A stretch of DNA of 51,760 nt from Asticcacaulis sp. UBA2476 (GTDB lineage: Bacteria; Pseudomonadota; Alphaproteobacteria; Caulobacterales; Caulobacteraceae), in assembly GCA_002342035.1 (NCBI GenBank), contig DDPE01000016.1:1-51760 (forward strand), read 5' to 3'. The position numbers were made by a program, and so were the translations under genes. Positions 34,353 through 42,300 of the stretch are shown here, piece by piece (within the stretch, counting starts at the first letter, position 1; every line of letters starts with the position of its first letter). The notes below the pieces were generated by a model. The model saw only the letters and a program-made list of their open reading frames with translations. It was not told the DNA's origin and did no database searches.

Positions 34353-36229
34353 CCGCATCCGCCGCTGAGGCGGCACCTGTGACCGCGGATGCGACCCAGA
34401 CCTTTCTGGCGCAGCATTGGCAAACCCACAGCCTCAATCTGTCGCCCATCGGCAACTGCATGGTTTCGGCCCTGATCGATTCTAACGGGACATGGGTGTG
34501 GGGGTGCGTGCCGCGTTTTGATTCCGATCCGGCGTTTTGTAATCTGGTCTCAGGCGTAGGCACAAACGATCCGCAGGCGCTGGGGTTATGGGCCATTGAT
34601 GTGCTGGATCTGGCCCATGTGCGCCAAAGCTATGGCCGCAATAGCGCCGTCCTGCATACCTGGCTGACCGATACCCACGGCGCCGAGGTTGAAATCATTG
34701 ATTTTTGCCCGCGCTTTAAACGCAATGACCGGCTCTACAGCCCGGTGTCGTTCTGCCGGATCGTGCGGCCAACCAAGGGGGCGGCGCGCATTCGCATCCG
34801 CTTGCGGCCGGCCTGTAACTACGGCGAAAGCGAAGCCCAGACCACGTCCGGGTCGAACCATATTCGCTACTACGCGTCTGAGGCTATCTTACGCCTATCG
34901 ACCAACTGTGCGGTCAGTCATGTGCTGGAGGAACGTGAGTTCCGGCTTGAGGAAGAACTGGCGTTTTTCTTAGGGCCGGATGAGAGCTTTTCGGTCGATA
35001 TCCGCACCGGCGTGCGCGATATGCTGGAAAAAACCGACCTGCACTGGCGCGAATGGGTGCGGGGTCTGGCCCTGCCGATGGAATATCAGGAAGCGGTGAT
35101 CCGCGCGGCTATTGGCCTGAAACTGTGCGTCTACGAAGAAACTGGTGCGATTATAGCGGCCATGACCACCTCGATCCCCGAAGCGCCGGGGTCGCAGCGT
35201 AACTGGGATTATCGCTATTGCTGGATCAGGGACGCCTATTACGTCGTTGAGGCCCTGACGCGGCTGGGGGCCATGCAAACCCTGGAGAACTATCTTAAAT
35301 ATCTGCGCAATATTGTCGATCGTGCCGTCGATGGCAAGATGCAGCCGGTCTATGGTATCGGCTACGAATCAATATTGACGGAATCCATTGCCGAACATCT
35401 TAAAGGCTATCGCGGCATGGGGCCAGTGCGGGTCGGTAATCTGGCCTATGTTCAGCATCAGCACGACGTTTACGGGCAGATCATCCTGTCGTCGGTGCAG
35501 GCGTTTTTCGATCATCGCCTGCTGCGGCCAGGGACGGTAGCAGACTTTGAACAGCTTGAGAAAATTGGTGAAAAAGCCTTTGAGGTTTTCGATCAACCTG
35601 ATGCCGGTCTGTGGGAATTCCGGACCTTTGCCAAGGTGCATACCTATTCGGCGGTCATGTGCTGGGCGGCTTGCGATCGGCTGGAAAATGCCGCGCTTAT
35701 CTTGGGTTTGACTGATCGCGCCGCCGTGTGGAAAGAGCGGGCGGCGACGATAAAGTCAACAATTGATTCACGTGCACTGTTTATCAGGGACGGGGCTGAC
35801 GATAATCTCTATTCATCAGCCTTTGATGTCGATGAGGTCGACGCCAGTCTGCTGCAAATGATCGACCTGCGTTATATCTCAAAGGACGATCCGCGCTTTC
35901 TGAGCACGCTTGAGGCTGTTGAAAAAATGCTGCGGCGTGGACCGCACATGCTGCGCTATGCACTGCCCGATGATTTTGGCGAGCCGGAAACCGCCTTTAA
36001 TTTCTGCACCTTCTGGCTGATTGAGGCCCTGCACTATGCCGGGCGTACCGATGAGGCCCGGGAATTGTTTGAGGGGATGCTTAATCAGCGCACGCCGTCG
36101 GGCCTGTTGTCCGAAGACACCTCATTTCACGACGGCAGCCTGTGGGGTAATTTCCCGCAAACCTATTCGCTGGTGGGCATTATCAACTGCGCGGTTCTGT
36201 TGAGCCGGCCCTGGAAAGACATTCGCTAA
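34340..36229 (+). CDS. Glycoside hydrolase family 15 protein (glucoamylase/trehalase-like)
   Basis: 629 residues. The N-terminal beta domain (about 1-245) is of the trehalase-like type, and the catalytic (alpha/alpha)6 barrel follows. Conserved barrel segments include RNWDYRYCWIRDAYY near residue 288 and SEDTSFHDGSLWGNFPQTYSLVG near the end, where the general base Glu is expected. There is no signal peptide, so it acts in the cytosol. Placement between otsB and otsA suggests a trehalose-related substrate; mycobacterial GH15 trehalases are a precedent. Glucoamylase activity on maltodextrins cannot be excluded. Overlaps otsB by 13 nt. Confidence 0.92.
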   Translation: MPDMTASAAEAAPVTADATQTFLAQHWQTHSLNLSPIGNCMVSALIDSNGTWVWGCVPRFDSDPAFCNLVSGVGTNDPQALGLWAIDVLDLAHVRQSYGRNSAVLHTWLTDTHGAEVEIIDFCPRFKRNDRLYSPVSFCRIVRPTKGAARIRIRLRPACNYGESEAQTTSGSNHIRYYASEAILRLSTNCAVSHVLEEREFRLEEELAFFLGPDESFSVDIRTGVRDMLEKTDLHWREWVRGLALPMEYQEAVIRAAIGLKLCVYEETGAIIAAMTTSIPEAPGSQRNWDYRYCWIRDAYYVVEALTRLGAMQTLENYLKYLRNIVDRAVDGKMQPVYGIGYESILTESIAEHLKGYRGMGPVRVGNLAYVQHQHDVYGQIILSSVQAFFDHRLLRPGTVADFEQLEKIGEKAFEVFDQPDAGLWEFRTFAKVHTYSAVMCWAACDRLENAALILGLTDRAAVWKERAATIKSTIDSRALFIRDGADDNLYSSAFDVDEVDASLLQMIDLRYISKDDPRFLSTLEAVEKMLRRGPHMLRYALPDDFGEPETAFNFCTFWLIEALHYAGRTDEARELFEGMLNQRTPSGLLSEDTSFHDGSLWGNFPQTYSLVGIINCAVLLSRPWKDIR

Positions 36230-36263
36230 TCACGGTCAGTGATGGCTGTGGGAAGGACTAAAA

Positions 36264-37676
36264 ATGAGCAGATTAATTGTTATCTCCAACCGGGTCAGTC
36301 CGCCGGCCGAAGTGGGTAACGCTTCGGTCGGCGGACTGGCTATGGCCTTGTCAGCAGCATTGCGCGAAGAAAACGGCATGTGGTTTGGCTGGAGCGGGGA
36401 GGTGGCCGAAAGCTCAGGCCAGATTTCCATTCAAAAGATCGGCGGGGTGACGGTGGCCCTGACCCACCTCGAAGAACAGGACGTGCAGGAATATTATAAC
36501 GGCTACGCCAACAAAACCCTGTGGCCGCTGTTTCATTACCGCACCGATCTGGTCGCGTTTGAGCGGTCGTTTGATGAGGGTTACAGCCGCGTCAATCAGC
36601 GCTTTGCCGATACCGTTTCGCCGCTGATTGTCGAGGATGACCTGATTTGGGTGCAGGATTATCACCTGATCCCGCTGGCCTCAAAACTACGTGAGCAGGG
36701 CGTCAAAAATCGCATCGGATTTTTCCTGCATATTCCGTGGCCGGCCATGCGGGTGCTGATGACCCTGCCTAAGCACGGTGAACTGGTCGAGACGATGTTC
36801 GACTATGATCTGGTCGGATTTCAGACCGAAGACAATATGCACGCCTTCACCGAATATGTGATCAATCAAGCGGGCGGCGAAGACTTAGGTGATGGCCGTT
36901 TGCGCGCCTATGGCAAGACGATACAGGTCGGCTTCTACCCGATTGGGATTGATGCCAAGGAATTTGTTGAGGCCAGTCGCTCGCAAACCGCCAAGGATTA
37001 CTGGGATCTGATGCGCGACTCCCAGGCCGGGCGCAAGATGATCGTGGGCGTCGAAAGGCTAGACTATTCAAAGGGTTTGGAGGAGCGGTTTGTCGCCTAT
37101 GATCAGTTCTTGCGCGACTATCCGCAGTATGAACGCAATGTCTTTTTGCTTCAGATAGCCACGCCGTCACGCGGTGAAGTCGATGCCTATCAGGACATCC
37201 GCGGCAAACTTGATACCCTGTCCGGGCATATAAATGGCGAGCACTCAACGATTGATTGGGTGCCGCTGCGCTATGTCAATCGCGCGTATCGTCGTGATGA
37301 ACTGGCCGGCATTTACCGAGCCGCCCATGTCGGGTTGGTCACACCGCTGCGGGACGGTATGAATCTGGTGGCCAAGGAGTATATCGCGGCTCAGAACCCG
37401 GCCGATCCCGGCGTGCTGGTGCTGTCGGAATTTGCCGGTGCGGCCGCGCAGATGAGTGATGCGCTGATCGTCAACCCGTTCGACCGTGAAGCGGTGTCTG
37501 AAGCGATCCATGAGGCCCTGTCCATGCCGTTGAAGCAGCGGGTCGCGCGCTATGAGGGTCTGATCCACGGCATTATGAATGACGATGTCGTAAGCTGGCG
37601 CATCAAATTCACGGACGATCTGAAAGGCAAAAAGCCTGCAAAAAAGCCTGAGCCCTTGGTGGTGGTCAGCGGCTAA
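36264..37676 (+). CDS. otsA: Trehalose-6-phosphate synthase (GT20)
   Basis: 470 residues, usual length. Forms trehalose-6-phosphate from UDP-glucose (or another NDP-glucose) and glucose-6-phosphate. Visible GT20 motifs: SNRV at the N-terminus, SVGGLA, MWFGWSGE, VQDYHLIPL, LHIPWP, VGVERLDYSKG and RDGMNLVAKEY. It follows the GH15 gene by 34 nt with a GGAAGGA site. Together with otsB upstream, it completes the OtsAB trehalose pathway commonly induced by osmotic, heat or stationary stress. Confidence 0.97.
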   Translation: MSRLIVISNRVSPPAEVGNASVGGLAMALSAALREENGMWFGWSGEVAESSGQISIQKIGGVTVALTHLEEQDVQEYYNGYANKTLWPLFHYRTDLVAFERSFDEGYSRVNQRFADTVSPLIVEDDLIWVQDYHLIPLASKLREQGVKNRIGFFLHIPWPAMRVLMTLPKHGELVETMFDYDLVGFQTEDNMHAFTEYVINQAGGEDLGDGRLRAYGKTIQVGFYPIGIDAKEFVEASRSQTAKDYWDLMRDSQAGRKMIVGVERLDYSKGLEERFVAYDQFLRDYPQYERNVFLLQIATPSRGEVDAYQDIRGKLDTLSGHINGEHSTIDWVPLRYVNRAYRRDELAGIYRAAHVGLVTPLRDGMNLVAKEYIAAQNPADPGVLVLSEFAGAAAQMSDALIVNPFDREAVSEAIHEALSMPLKQRVARYEGLIHGIMNDDVVSWRIKFTDDLKGKKPAKKPEPLVVVSG

Positions 37677-37744
37677 CCCCTTGATCATGTCCGCAAAACG
37701 GTCTTAAGTGCGGCTCGTTTCAAACGTGACGGGTTTTGCAGATT

Positions 37745-39880
37745 ATGATTAGATCGCTGAAAATGGCCGCTTTTGCGGCTACGGTATCGGTAATGGCTTT
37801 GACAGGGGGCATGGCTACTGCAGAAACCAAACCCTTCAACTACAACGATCTGATTGAGCTGGACCGCGTTAGTTCTCTGAAAGTTGACCCGACCGGCCGG
37901 TTCGCGGTTATGGCGGTGCGGGCGACGGATTTAGAGAAAAACAAGGGCGTGACCTCGTTGTGGCTCAAGGATCTCAGCAATCCTGCCCTGAAAGAATGGC
38001 GTCTGCCGGTATCCGACAAAGGCGCCTCAAGCCCGGCCTGGAGTGCTGACGGCAAGTCGATTTTTTACCTGTCCGGCGGGCAAATCTACATGACCGATGC
38101 CAAAGGGGCCGAGCGCACGCAAGTTACCAAACTGCCGATCAGTATCGATAGTTTTAAGGTCAGCCCCGATGGCAAGGGCTTTGTGGTGTCGATGGCCATT
38201 ACCGAGGGCTGCGCGGGCGAGGAAATTGCCTGTACGCTCAAGGCCGATGAGGCACAAAAGGTTAAGAAATCGAGCGGCGTGATCTATGATAAACTGTTCG
38301 TGCGTCATTGGGATAGCTGGTTCGACTTCAAGCGCAATCATCTGTTTTACGTTGGCCTTAATGCGGGCACGACCGCGACCTTCGCGACGCCGCTGACCGA
38401 TGGTTTTGATGGTGATGTGCCGTCCAAGCCCTTTGGCGATGAAGGCGAATATGAGATTGCGCCGAATGGCCGCACGGTCTATTTCTCGGCGCGGGTGGCG
38501 GGAAAGACCGAGCCGTGGAGCACCAATTTCGATGTCTGGCAGGTCGATATGCAGTACCCGCAGGACATCGCCCAAAAGCCGGAATTACTGCGCGCGACCG
38601 CACCCCATAACCTGACGCCCGACAACGAAGCCTGGGATGCTGAACCGCGCGTGTCGCCCGATGGCAAAAACCTGGCCTATAAGGCCATGAAGCGTCCGAA
38701 GTTTGAGGCCGATCGCTACTGGATTTACCTGAAAGATATCGCCACCGGTAAGGTCACGCCACTGGCCCACGACTGGGACCGCTCCCCCGACAGCCTGACC
38801 TGGTCAAAGGACGGTAAGGCGCTTTATGTGGTCGCCGCTGATGTCGGCAAAACCCGCCTGTTCAGGATTGAGGTCGCGACGGGCAAGGTATCGCCGCTGA
38901 CCAAGGATGGCCATATCGCCGGCTTTGATTTTACGCCGCAGGGCGCTGTGTTCCTTAAGGATTCTCTGGCGGCTCCGGCGCAGCTTTATCTGCAAGCCAA
39001 GTCTCAAGGTCATGACCGTTCGGCCCTGATCGATGCCTCCGCTAAACCGGTGACCGAGTTCAACAAATCCCGCCTCGACCTGCGTCCGCGGGGCCAGTAT
39101 GAGCAATTTTCATTCAAAGGCTGGAACGACGATACGGTCTATGGCTACATCGTAAAGCCTGCCGATTTCGACCCGAAGAAAAAGTATCCGCTGGCCTTCA
39201 TCATCCACGGCGGGCCGCAGGGTTCATTCTCGGATGCCTGGTCGTACCGCTGGAACCCGCAAGCCTATGCCGGAGAAGGCTTTGTGGCAGTCATGATCGA
39301 TTTCCATGCCTCGACCGGCTATGGGCAGGCGTTCACTGACGCCGTATCCGAACACTGGGGCGACCGCCCGCTCGAAGATCTGCAAAAAGGTTATGCGGCG
39401 GCGTTAGCCCAATATCCGTTTATCGACAAAGACCGCGCCTGTGCGCTGGGGGCGTCCTACGGCGGTTATATGATCAACTGGATCGCCTCGCAATGGAAAG
39501 CACCGTGGAAGTGTCTGGTCAATCATGACGGCCTGTTTGACACCCGTTCTATGGGCTATGCCACCGAAGAACTGTGGTTCTCGGAATATGAGAACGGCGG
39601 CGATGTTTATAATCACACGGCCAACTACGATAAGTTCAATCCGGCCCTGCACGCCAAAGACTGGTCGGTGCCGATGCTGGTCATCCATTCCGACCTCGAT
39701 TACCGCGTGATCCCGGAGCAAGGGATCGGCACCTTCACGGCGCTGCAGCGTCAGGGCATCAAGTCGAAATTCCTGCGCTTCCCCGATGAAAATCACTGGG
39801 TGCTTAAGCCGCAAAACTCCCTGCTGTGGCACCAGACTGTGACCGGTTGGCTGAAAGAAAACACCGCGGAGACGAAGTGA
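37745..39880 (+). CDS. S9-family prolyl oligopeptidase-like peptidase (S9C/DPP-type)
   Basis: 711 residues. A signal peptide ends near ATAET (about residue 28), so the enzyme is periplasmic. A seven-bladed beta-propeller with WD-like repeats (PDGKGF, PNGRTVYF, SPDGKNLAY) covers about 40-425. The alpha/beta-hydrolase domain follows, with nucleophile GASYGGY, acid SDLDYRV and catalytic His in DENHWVLKP. It would cleave short peptides, probably releasing dipeptides. The ATG at 37745 is preferred to an in-frame TTG nine bases before it; the ribosome-binding site is weak. A strong terminator follows. Confidence 0.93.
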   Translation: MIRSLKMAAFAATVSVMALTGGMATAETKPFNYNDLIELDRVSSLKVDPTGRFAVMAVRATDLEKNKGVTSLWLKDLSNPALKEWRLPVSDKGASSPAWSADGKSIFYLSGGQIYMTDAKGAERTQVTKLPISIDSFKVSPDGKGFVVSMAITEGCAGEEIACTLKADEAQKVKKSSGVIYDKLFVRHWDSWFDFKRNHLFYVGLNAGTTATFATPLTDGFDGDVPSKPFGDEGEYEIAPNGRTVYFSARVAGKTEPWSTNFDVWQVDMQYPQDIAQKPELLRATAPHNLTPDNEAWDAEPRVSPDGKNLAYKAMKRPKFEADRYWIYLKDIATGKVTPLAHDWDRSPDSLTWSKDGKALYVVAADVGKTRLFRIEVATGKVSPLTKDGHIAGFDFTPQGAVFLKDSLAAPAQLYLQAKSQGHDRSALIDASAKPVTEFNKSRLDLRPRGQYEQFSFKGWNDDTVYGYIVKPADFDPKKKYPLAFIIHGGPQGSFSDAWSYRWNPQAYAGEGFVAVMIDFHASTGYGQAFTDAVSEHWGDRPLEDLQKGYAAALAQYPFIDKDRACALGASYGGYMINWIASQWKAPWKCLVNHDGLFDTRSMGYATEELWFSEYENGGDVYNHTANYDKFNPALHAKDWSVPMLVIHSDLDYRVIPEQGIGTFTALQRQGIKSKFLRFPDENHWVLKPQNSLLWHQTVTGWLKENTAETK

Positions 39881-39903
39881 AGTTCGCAGTTCGTTGTTAC
39901 TAA

Positions 39904-39935
39904 GGGGTGAAGCCGGATGGCTTCACCCCTTTTTT
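39904..39935 (+). terminator. Intrinsic terminator after S9 peptidase gene
   Basis: A perfect 11-bp stem, GGGGTGAAGCC with GGCTTCACCCC, a GGAT loop and a run of six T. Located 24 nt after the stop codon. Confidence 0.92.
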
Positions 39936-39982
39936 ATGCCAAGATTCAGGCTATAGAATTGGGAGCTTGTAAGGTGTGGGGA

Positions 39983-40510
39983 ATGTCTCAAGACAATAAA
40001 TTATTAGGTTCAATATTTGAGGAAGACAAAGAGCTTCTTACAGATATAGGTCGGGTTGTAGCTGTTTGGGGTTCTGTCCATGAATTACTACGCAGTTTGG
40101 CCGCTATCCGATTGGGAGTCTCTCCTGACAACACGGACATATTGCTGAAAAGCTTTAACGGGGAGGGGGCAAAGGTAGAATTTCTTATTTGGCTAATTTC
40201 TATGCAAAAGAGTGTGGAAGACGACCCACTGCTTCAATGCTTGGGGATTCTTTCCGATCTCACGAAAGAACGAAATATCATAATTCACGGAGGCCCAATA
40301 AAAGGGAGTAAAAAGGGAGAGTATGAGTGGGGGTATCACTTCGTAGACTATAGGAAATATAAGCCGGATGCTAAGGGGCGTTTTAAGGAGGCAAAAACTT
40401 TGGTCGCACAGCATCTGCACAAGATTAGGAGTGCGGGCAGTTCGCTTTGGAATATTGTGTTTGAAGATGAAATTAAACTTTTAGATGATCCGGATAAGTG
40501 GAATTTTTAG
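39983..40510 (+). CDS. Hypothetical AT-rich protein with HEPN-like R-x4-H motif
   Basis: 175 residues, not recognised as a named family. It is mostly helical in appearance, with VWGSVHELLRSLAAIRLG near residue 28 and LTKERNIIIHGGP near residue 94. The R97-N98-x3-H102 pattern matches the catalytic RNxxxH signature of HEPN ribonuclease-like domains. The gene is AT-rich (40141-40200 has 24 G/C of 60) compared with its neighbours, suggesting acquisition. ATG at 39983 after AAGGTGTGGGGA. It stands alone, with no obvious antitoxin partner beside it. The HEPN assignment is an inference from the motif alone. Confidence 0.7.
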   Translation: MSQDNKLLGSIFEEDKELLTDIGRVVAVWGSVHELLRSLAAIRLGVSPDNTDILLKSFNGEGAKVEFLIWLISMQKSVEDDPLLQCLGILSDLTKERNIIIHGGPIKGSKKGEYEWGYHFVDYRKYKPDAKGRFKEAKTLVAQHLHKIRSAGSSLWNIVFEDEIKLLDDPDKWNF

Positions 40511-40627
40511 CGACTTATATATAGGTATTATTTTACTTGATTGAAAATCAATTACAATACACTAGTCCGGCGATGGCGTACGTATAAAATAGGCGTAAAT
40601 CACTTCTGATTCGCCCAAAGGCCCCCC

Positions 40628-41569
40628 ATGCGCCGACCTCTGCCCCCGAAGGAAGTGACCTCGTTAGACGATGTACTGCATGAGGTGTCGGTGCTGGTGA
40701 AGCCGCACTTTGGCAAGGGGCGGCCTGCGGACTATATCCCCGAACTGGCCGCCGTTGACCCCATGATATTCGGCATGGCGGTCGCCACCATTGAGGGCGA
40801 AGACTACGGCGTCGGCGATGCCGATGAGCCGTTTTCGGCCCAATCGATCACCAAGCTGTTTGCGCTGGGGCTGGCGCTTAACCGGCTGGGCGACGAAGTC
40901 TGGACGCGGGTGGGCAAGGAGCCGTCGGGGACGCCGTTCAACTACCTGTCGCAGTTGGAACAAGAGGCCGGTGTGCCGCGCAATCCGTTCATCAATGCGG
41001 GCGCCTTGGCGATTACCGATATACTGCTGGATGTGGTCAGGGAACCGGCCCATCTGGTGCGCGATTTCATGGGTGTGCTGGCCGGGGAGTCGCTGACCAT
41101 TGACGATGCCGTGGCGAAATCCGAGATGGATACGGCCTATAAGAACCGCGCCATTGCCAATCTGATGCGCGCCCAGGGCACAATTACCCATGACCCTTCG
41201 GCGGTGATTGAAGCCTATTGCCGGCAATGCGCGGTGTCGATCACCTGCCGGCAATTGGCCAAGGCGGCCTTACCATTGGCGGCGGCGGGCTATTCGCCGG
41301 TGGTCGAGGAGAGCATATTTCCTGAGCGCCTGACGCGCCGGTTGAATGCGCTGTTGCTGACCTGCGGGATTTATGACTCGGTCGGATCGTTCGCATACCG
41401 GGTCGGACTGCCGGCCAAAAGCGGCGTCGGTGGAGGCATTGTCGCGGTCATCCCCGGCCGGGCGGCGGTGGCCGTCTGGTCGCCGGAGCTTGATCGCTAT
41501 GGCACGTCGGTGGTCGGCGTCTCGGCGCTGGAGCACTTCAGCCGTCTGACCAATTGCAGCGTGTTGTGA
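40628..41569 (+). CDS. glsA: Glutaminase
   Basis: Hydrolyses L-glutamine to glutamate and ammonia. 313 residues, normal for the beta-lactamase-like glutaminase family. The catalytic Ser-x-x-Lys is in SAQSITKLFALGLAL, and NPFINAGALA, YKNRAIANLM and GVGGGIVAVIPG are all characteristic. No signal peptide, so it is cytosolic. The ATG at 40628 gives the family N-terminus, although no good Shine-Dalgarno is visible in the C-rich leader. The repeat element begins 14 nt after the stop codon. Confidence 0.96.
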   Translation: MRRPLPPKEVTSLDDVLHEVSVLVKPHFGKGRPADYIPELAAVDPMIFGMAVATIEGEDYGVGDADEPFSAQSITKLFALGLALNRLGDEVWTRVGKEPSGTPFNYLSQLEQEAGVPRNPFINAGALAITDILLDVVREPAHLVRDFMGVLAGESLTIDDAVAKSEMDTAYKNRAIANLMRAQGTITHDPSAVIEAYCRQCAVSITCRQLAKAALPLAAAGYSPVVEESIFPERLTRRLNALLLTCGIYDSVGSFAYRVGLPAKSGVGGGIVAVIPGRAAVAVWSPELDRYGTSVVGVSALEHFSRLTNCSVL

Positions 41570-41582
41570 TTAGGGCCTAGAA

Positions 41583-41770
41583 GGCCCCCCTCCGGCGCTG
41601 CGCGCCACCTCCCCCAAGTGAAACATTTACATAGAATTGAAACAAAGTGCGTTGGGGGAGTAATAGTATTTTTTACTCCCCCAACGCACAATCTTAACGG
41701 CTATACTCGGCGTATCATTTGGGGGAGCGGGGTGGCCCGTGCCATGTCACGAAGTGACAGAGGGGGGCTT
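41583..41770. repeat. Left composite repeat flank of DUF559 gene
   Basis: A unit on the minus strand (41583-41620, inner hairpin GGCGC-TGC-GCGCC), a central perfect hairpin, then a unit on the plus strand (41714-41770, inner hairpin TGTCAC-GAA-GTGACA). The whole is a long imperfect palindrome. Confidence 0.85.
41647..41689. repeat. Perfect 17-bp hairpin, left copy
   Basis: Arms 41647-41663 and 41673-41689 are exact reverse complements around the 9-nt loop TAGTATTTT. The same hairpin with the same loop in the same orientation recurs at 42193-42233. There is no T-run after the stem, so it is not a standard terminator. Confidence 0.9.
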
Positions 41771-42166
41771 GTGAAACCGAAATACCAACTGGCCCTAACC
41801 TTTCGCAAGGCCCTCACACCGCCTGAATTCATGCTGTGGGAGCGGATAAAGCGCAGGCACCCGGACGGCCCGACATTCCGCAGGCAATATGCCATCGGCG
41901 CCTATGTCCTTGATTTTTATTGTATCAAGGCGCGGTTAGCCGTTGAGGTCGATGGTGAGGTTCATAATTTGCCAGCGAAGGCGCAAAATGATGAGGTGCG
42001 CCTCAAATGGTTGCAAACTCAGGGGATTGAGACTTTGCGCATTCCGGCTAAGGATATATTTGAGCGGGCTGATGACGTGGCCGACGGGGTGTGGTTGATG
42101 GCCATTGAGCGGTTAAGGGCTGGCGTAAGCCCCCCTCTGTCACTTCGTGACATCTCCCCCAAATGA
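41771..42166 (+). CDS. DUF559 (Vsr/PD-(D/E)XK-like) endonuclease-domain protein
   Basis: 131 residues from the GTG at 41771, which follows AGAGGGGGG; an in-frame ATG at 41744 lies inside the repeat. The DUF559 core is clear: FRRQYAIGAYVLDFYC, then ARLAVEVDGEVH, giving D48, E59 and D61 as likely metal-binding residues, and ETLRIPAKDIF. The fold is related to Vsr mismatch endonuclease, but no substrate is known for DUF559 proteins. The last 12 codons lie inside the right-hand repeat, so the repeat supplies both C-terminus and stop. The gene stands between two near-palindromic repeats, a setting that suggests it is tied to their spread. Confidence 0.85.
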   Translation: MKPKYQLALTFRKALTPPEFMLWERIKRRHPDGPTFRRQYAIGAYVLDFYCIKARLAVEVDGEVHNLPAKAQNDEVRLKWLQTQGIETLRIPAKDIFERADDVADGVWLMAIERLRAGVSPPLSLRDISPK

Positions 42167-42300
42167 TAAATCTACATAGACTGGCAATTCAATGCGTTGG
42201 GGGAGTAATAGTATTTTTTACTCCCCCAACGCACTTTGTTTCATTTCTATGTAAAGGTTTCACTTGGGGGAGATGTCACGCAGTGACAGAGGGGGGCTTA
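42127..42300. repeat. Right composite repeat flank of DUF559 gene
   Basis: A unit on the minus strand (42127-42167, inner hairpin TGTCAC-TTC-GTGACA), a central hairpin, then a unit on the plus strand (42261-42300, inner hairpin TGTCAC-GCA-GTGACA). Its left part encodes the C-terminus of the DUF559 protein, and its right end contains the selO stop codon. Confidence 0.85.
42193..42233. repeat. Perfect hairpin, right copy
   Basis: Arms 42193-42208 and 42218-42233, 16 bp each, around TAGTATTTT. Identical in stem and loop to the left copy at 41647-41689. Confidence 0.9.

Larger units (their letters stand above)
41583..42300. mobile_element. DUF559 gene flanked by composite palindromic repeats (candidate non-classical mobile cassette)
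   Basis: About 718 nt between glsA and selO. Each flank is made of two repeat units pointing away from a central perfect hairpin. Outer inverted segments 41609-41650 and 42231-42272 match at 40 of 42 positions. No target-site duplication could be identified, and no transposase or integrase gene is present. Mobility is inferred from structure only. The element ends at the selO stop codon. Confidence 0.45.

Noticed and set aside
41647..41689. Rho-independent terminator for glsA
   Set aside because: The stem is strong but no T-run follows on either strand; its exact copy on the other side of DUF559 fits a repeat better.
41583..42300. Integron or classical IS element
   Set aside because: No integrase, transposase or attC-type core sites; the only gene encodes DUF559 and no clear target duplication is visible.
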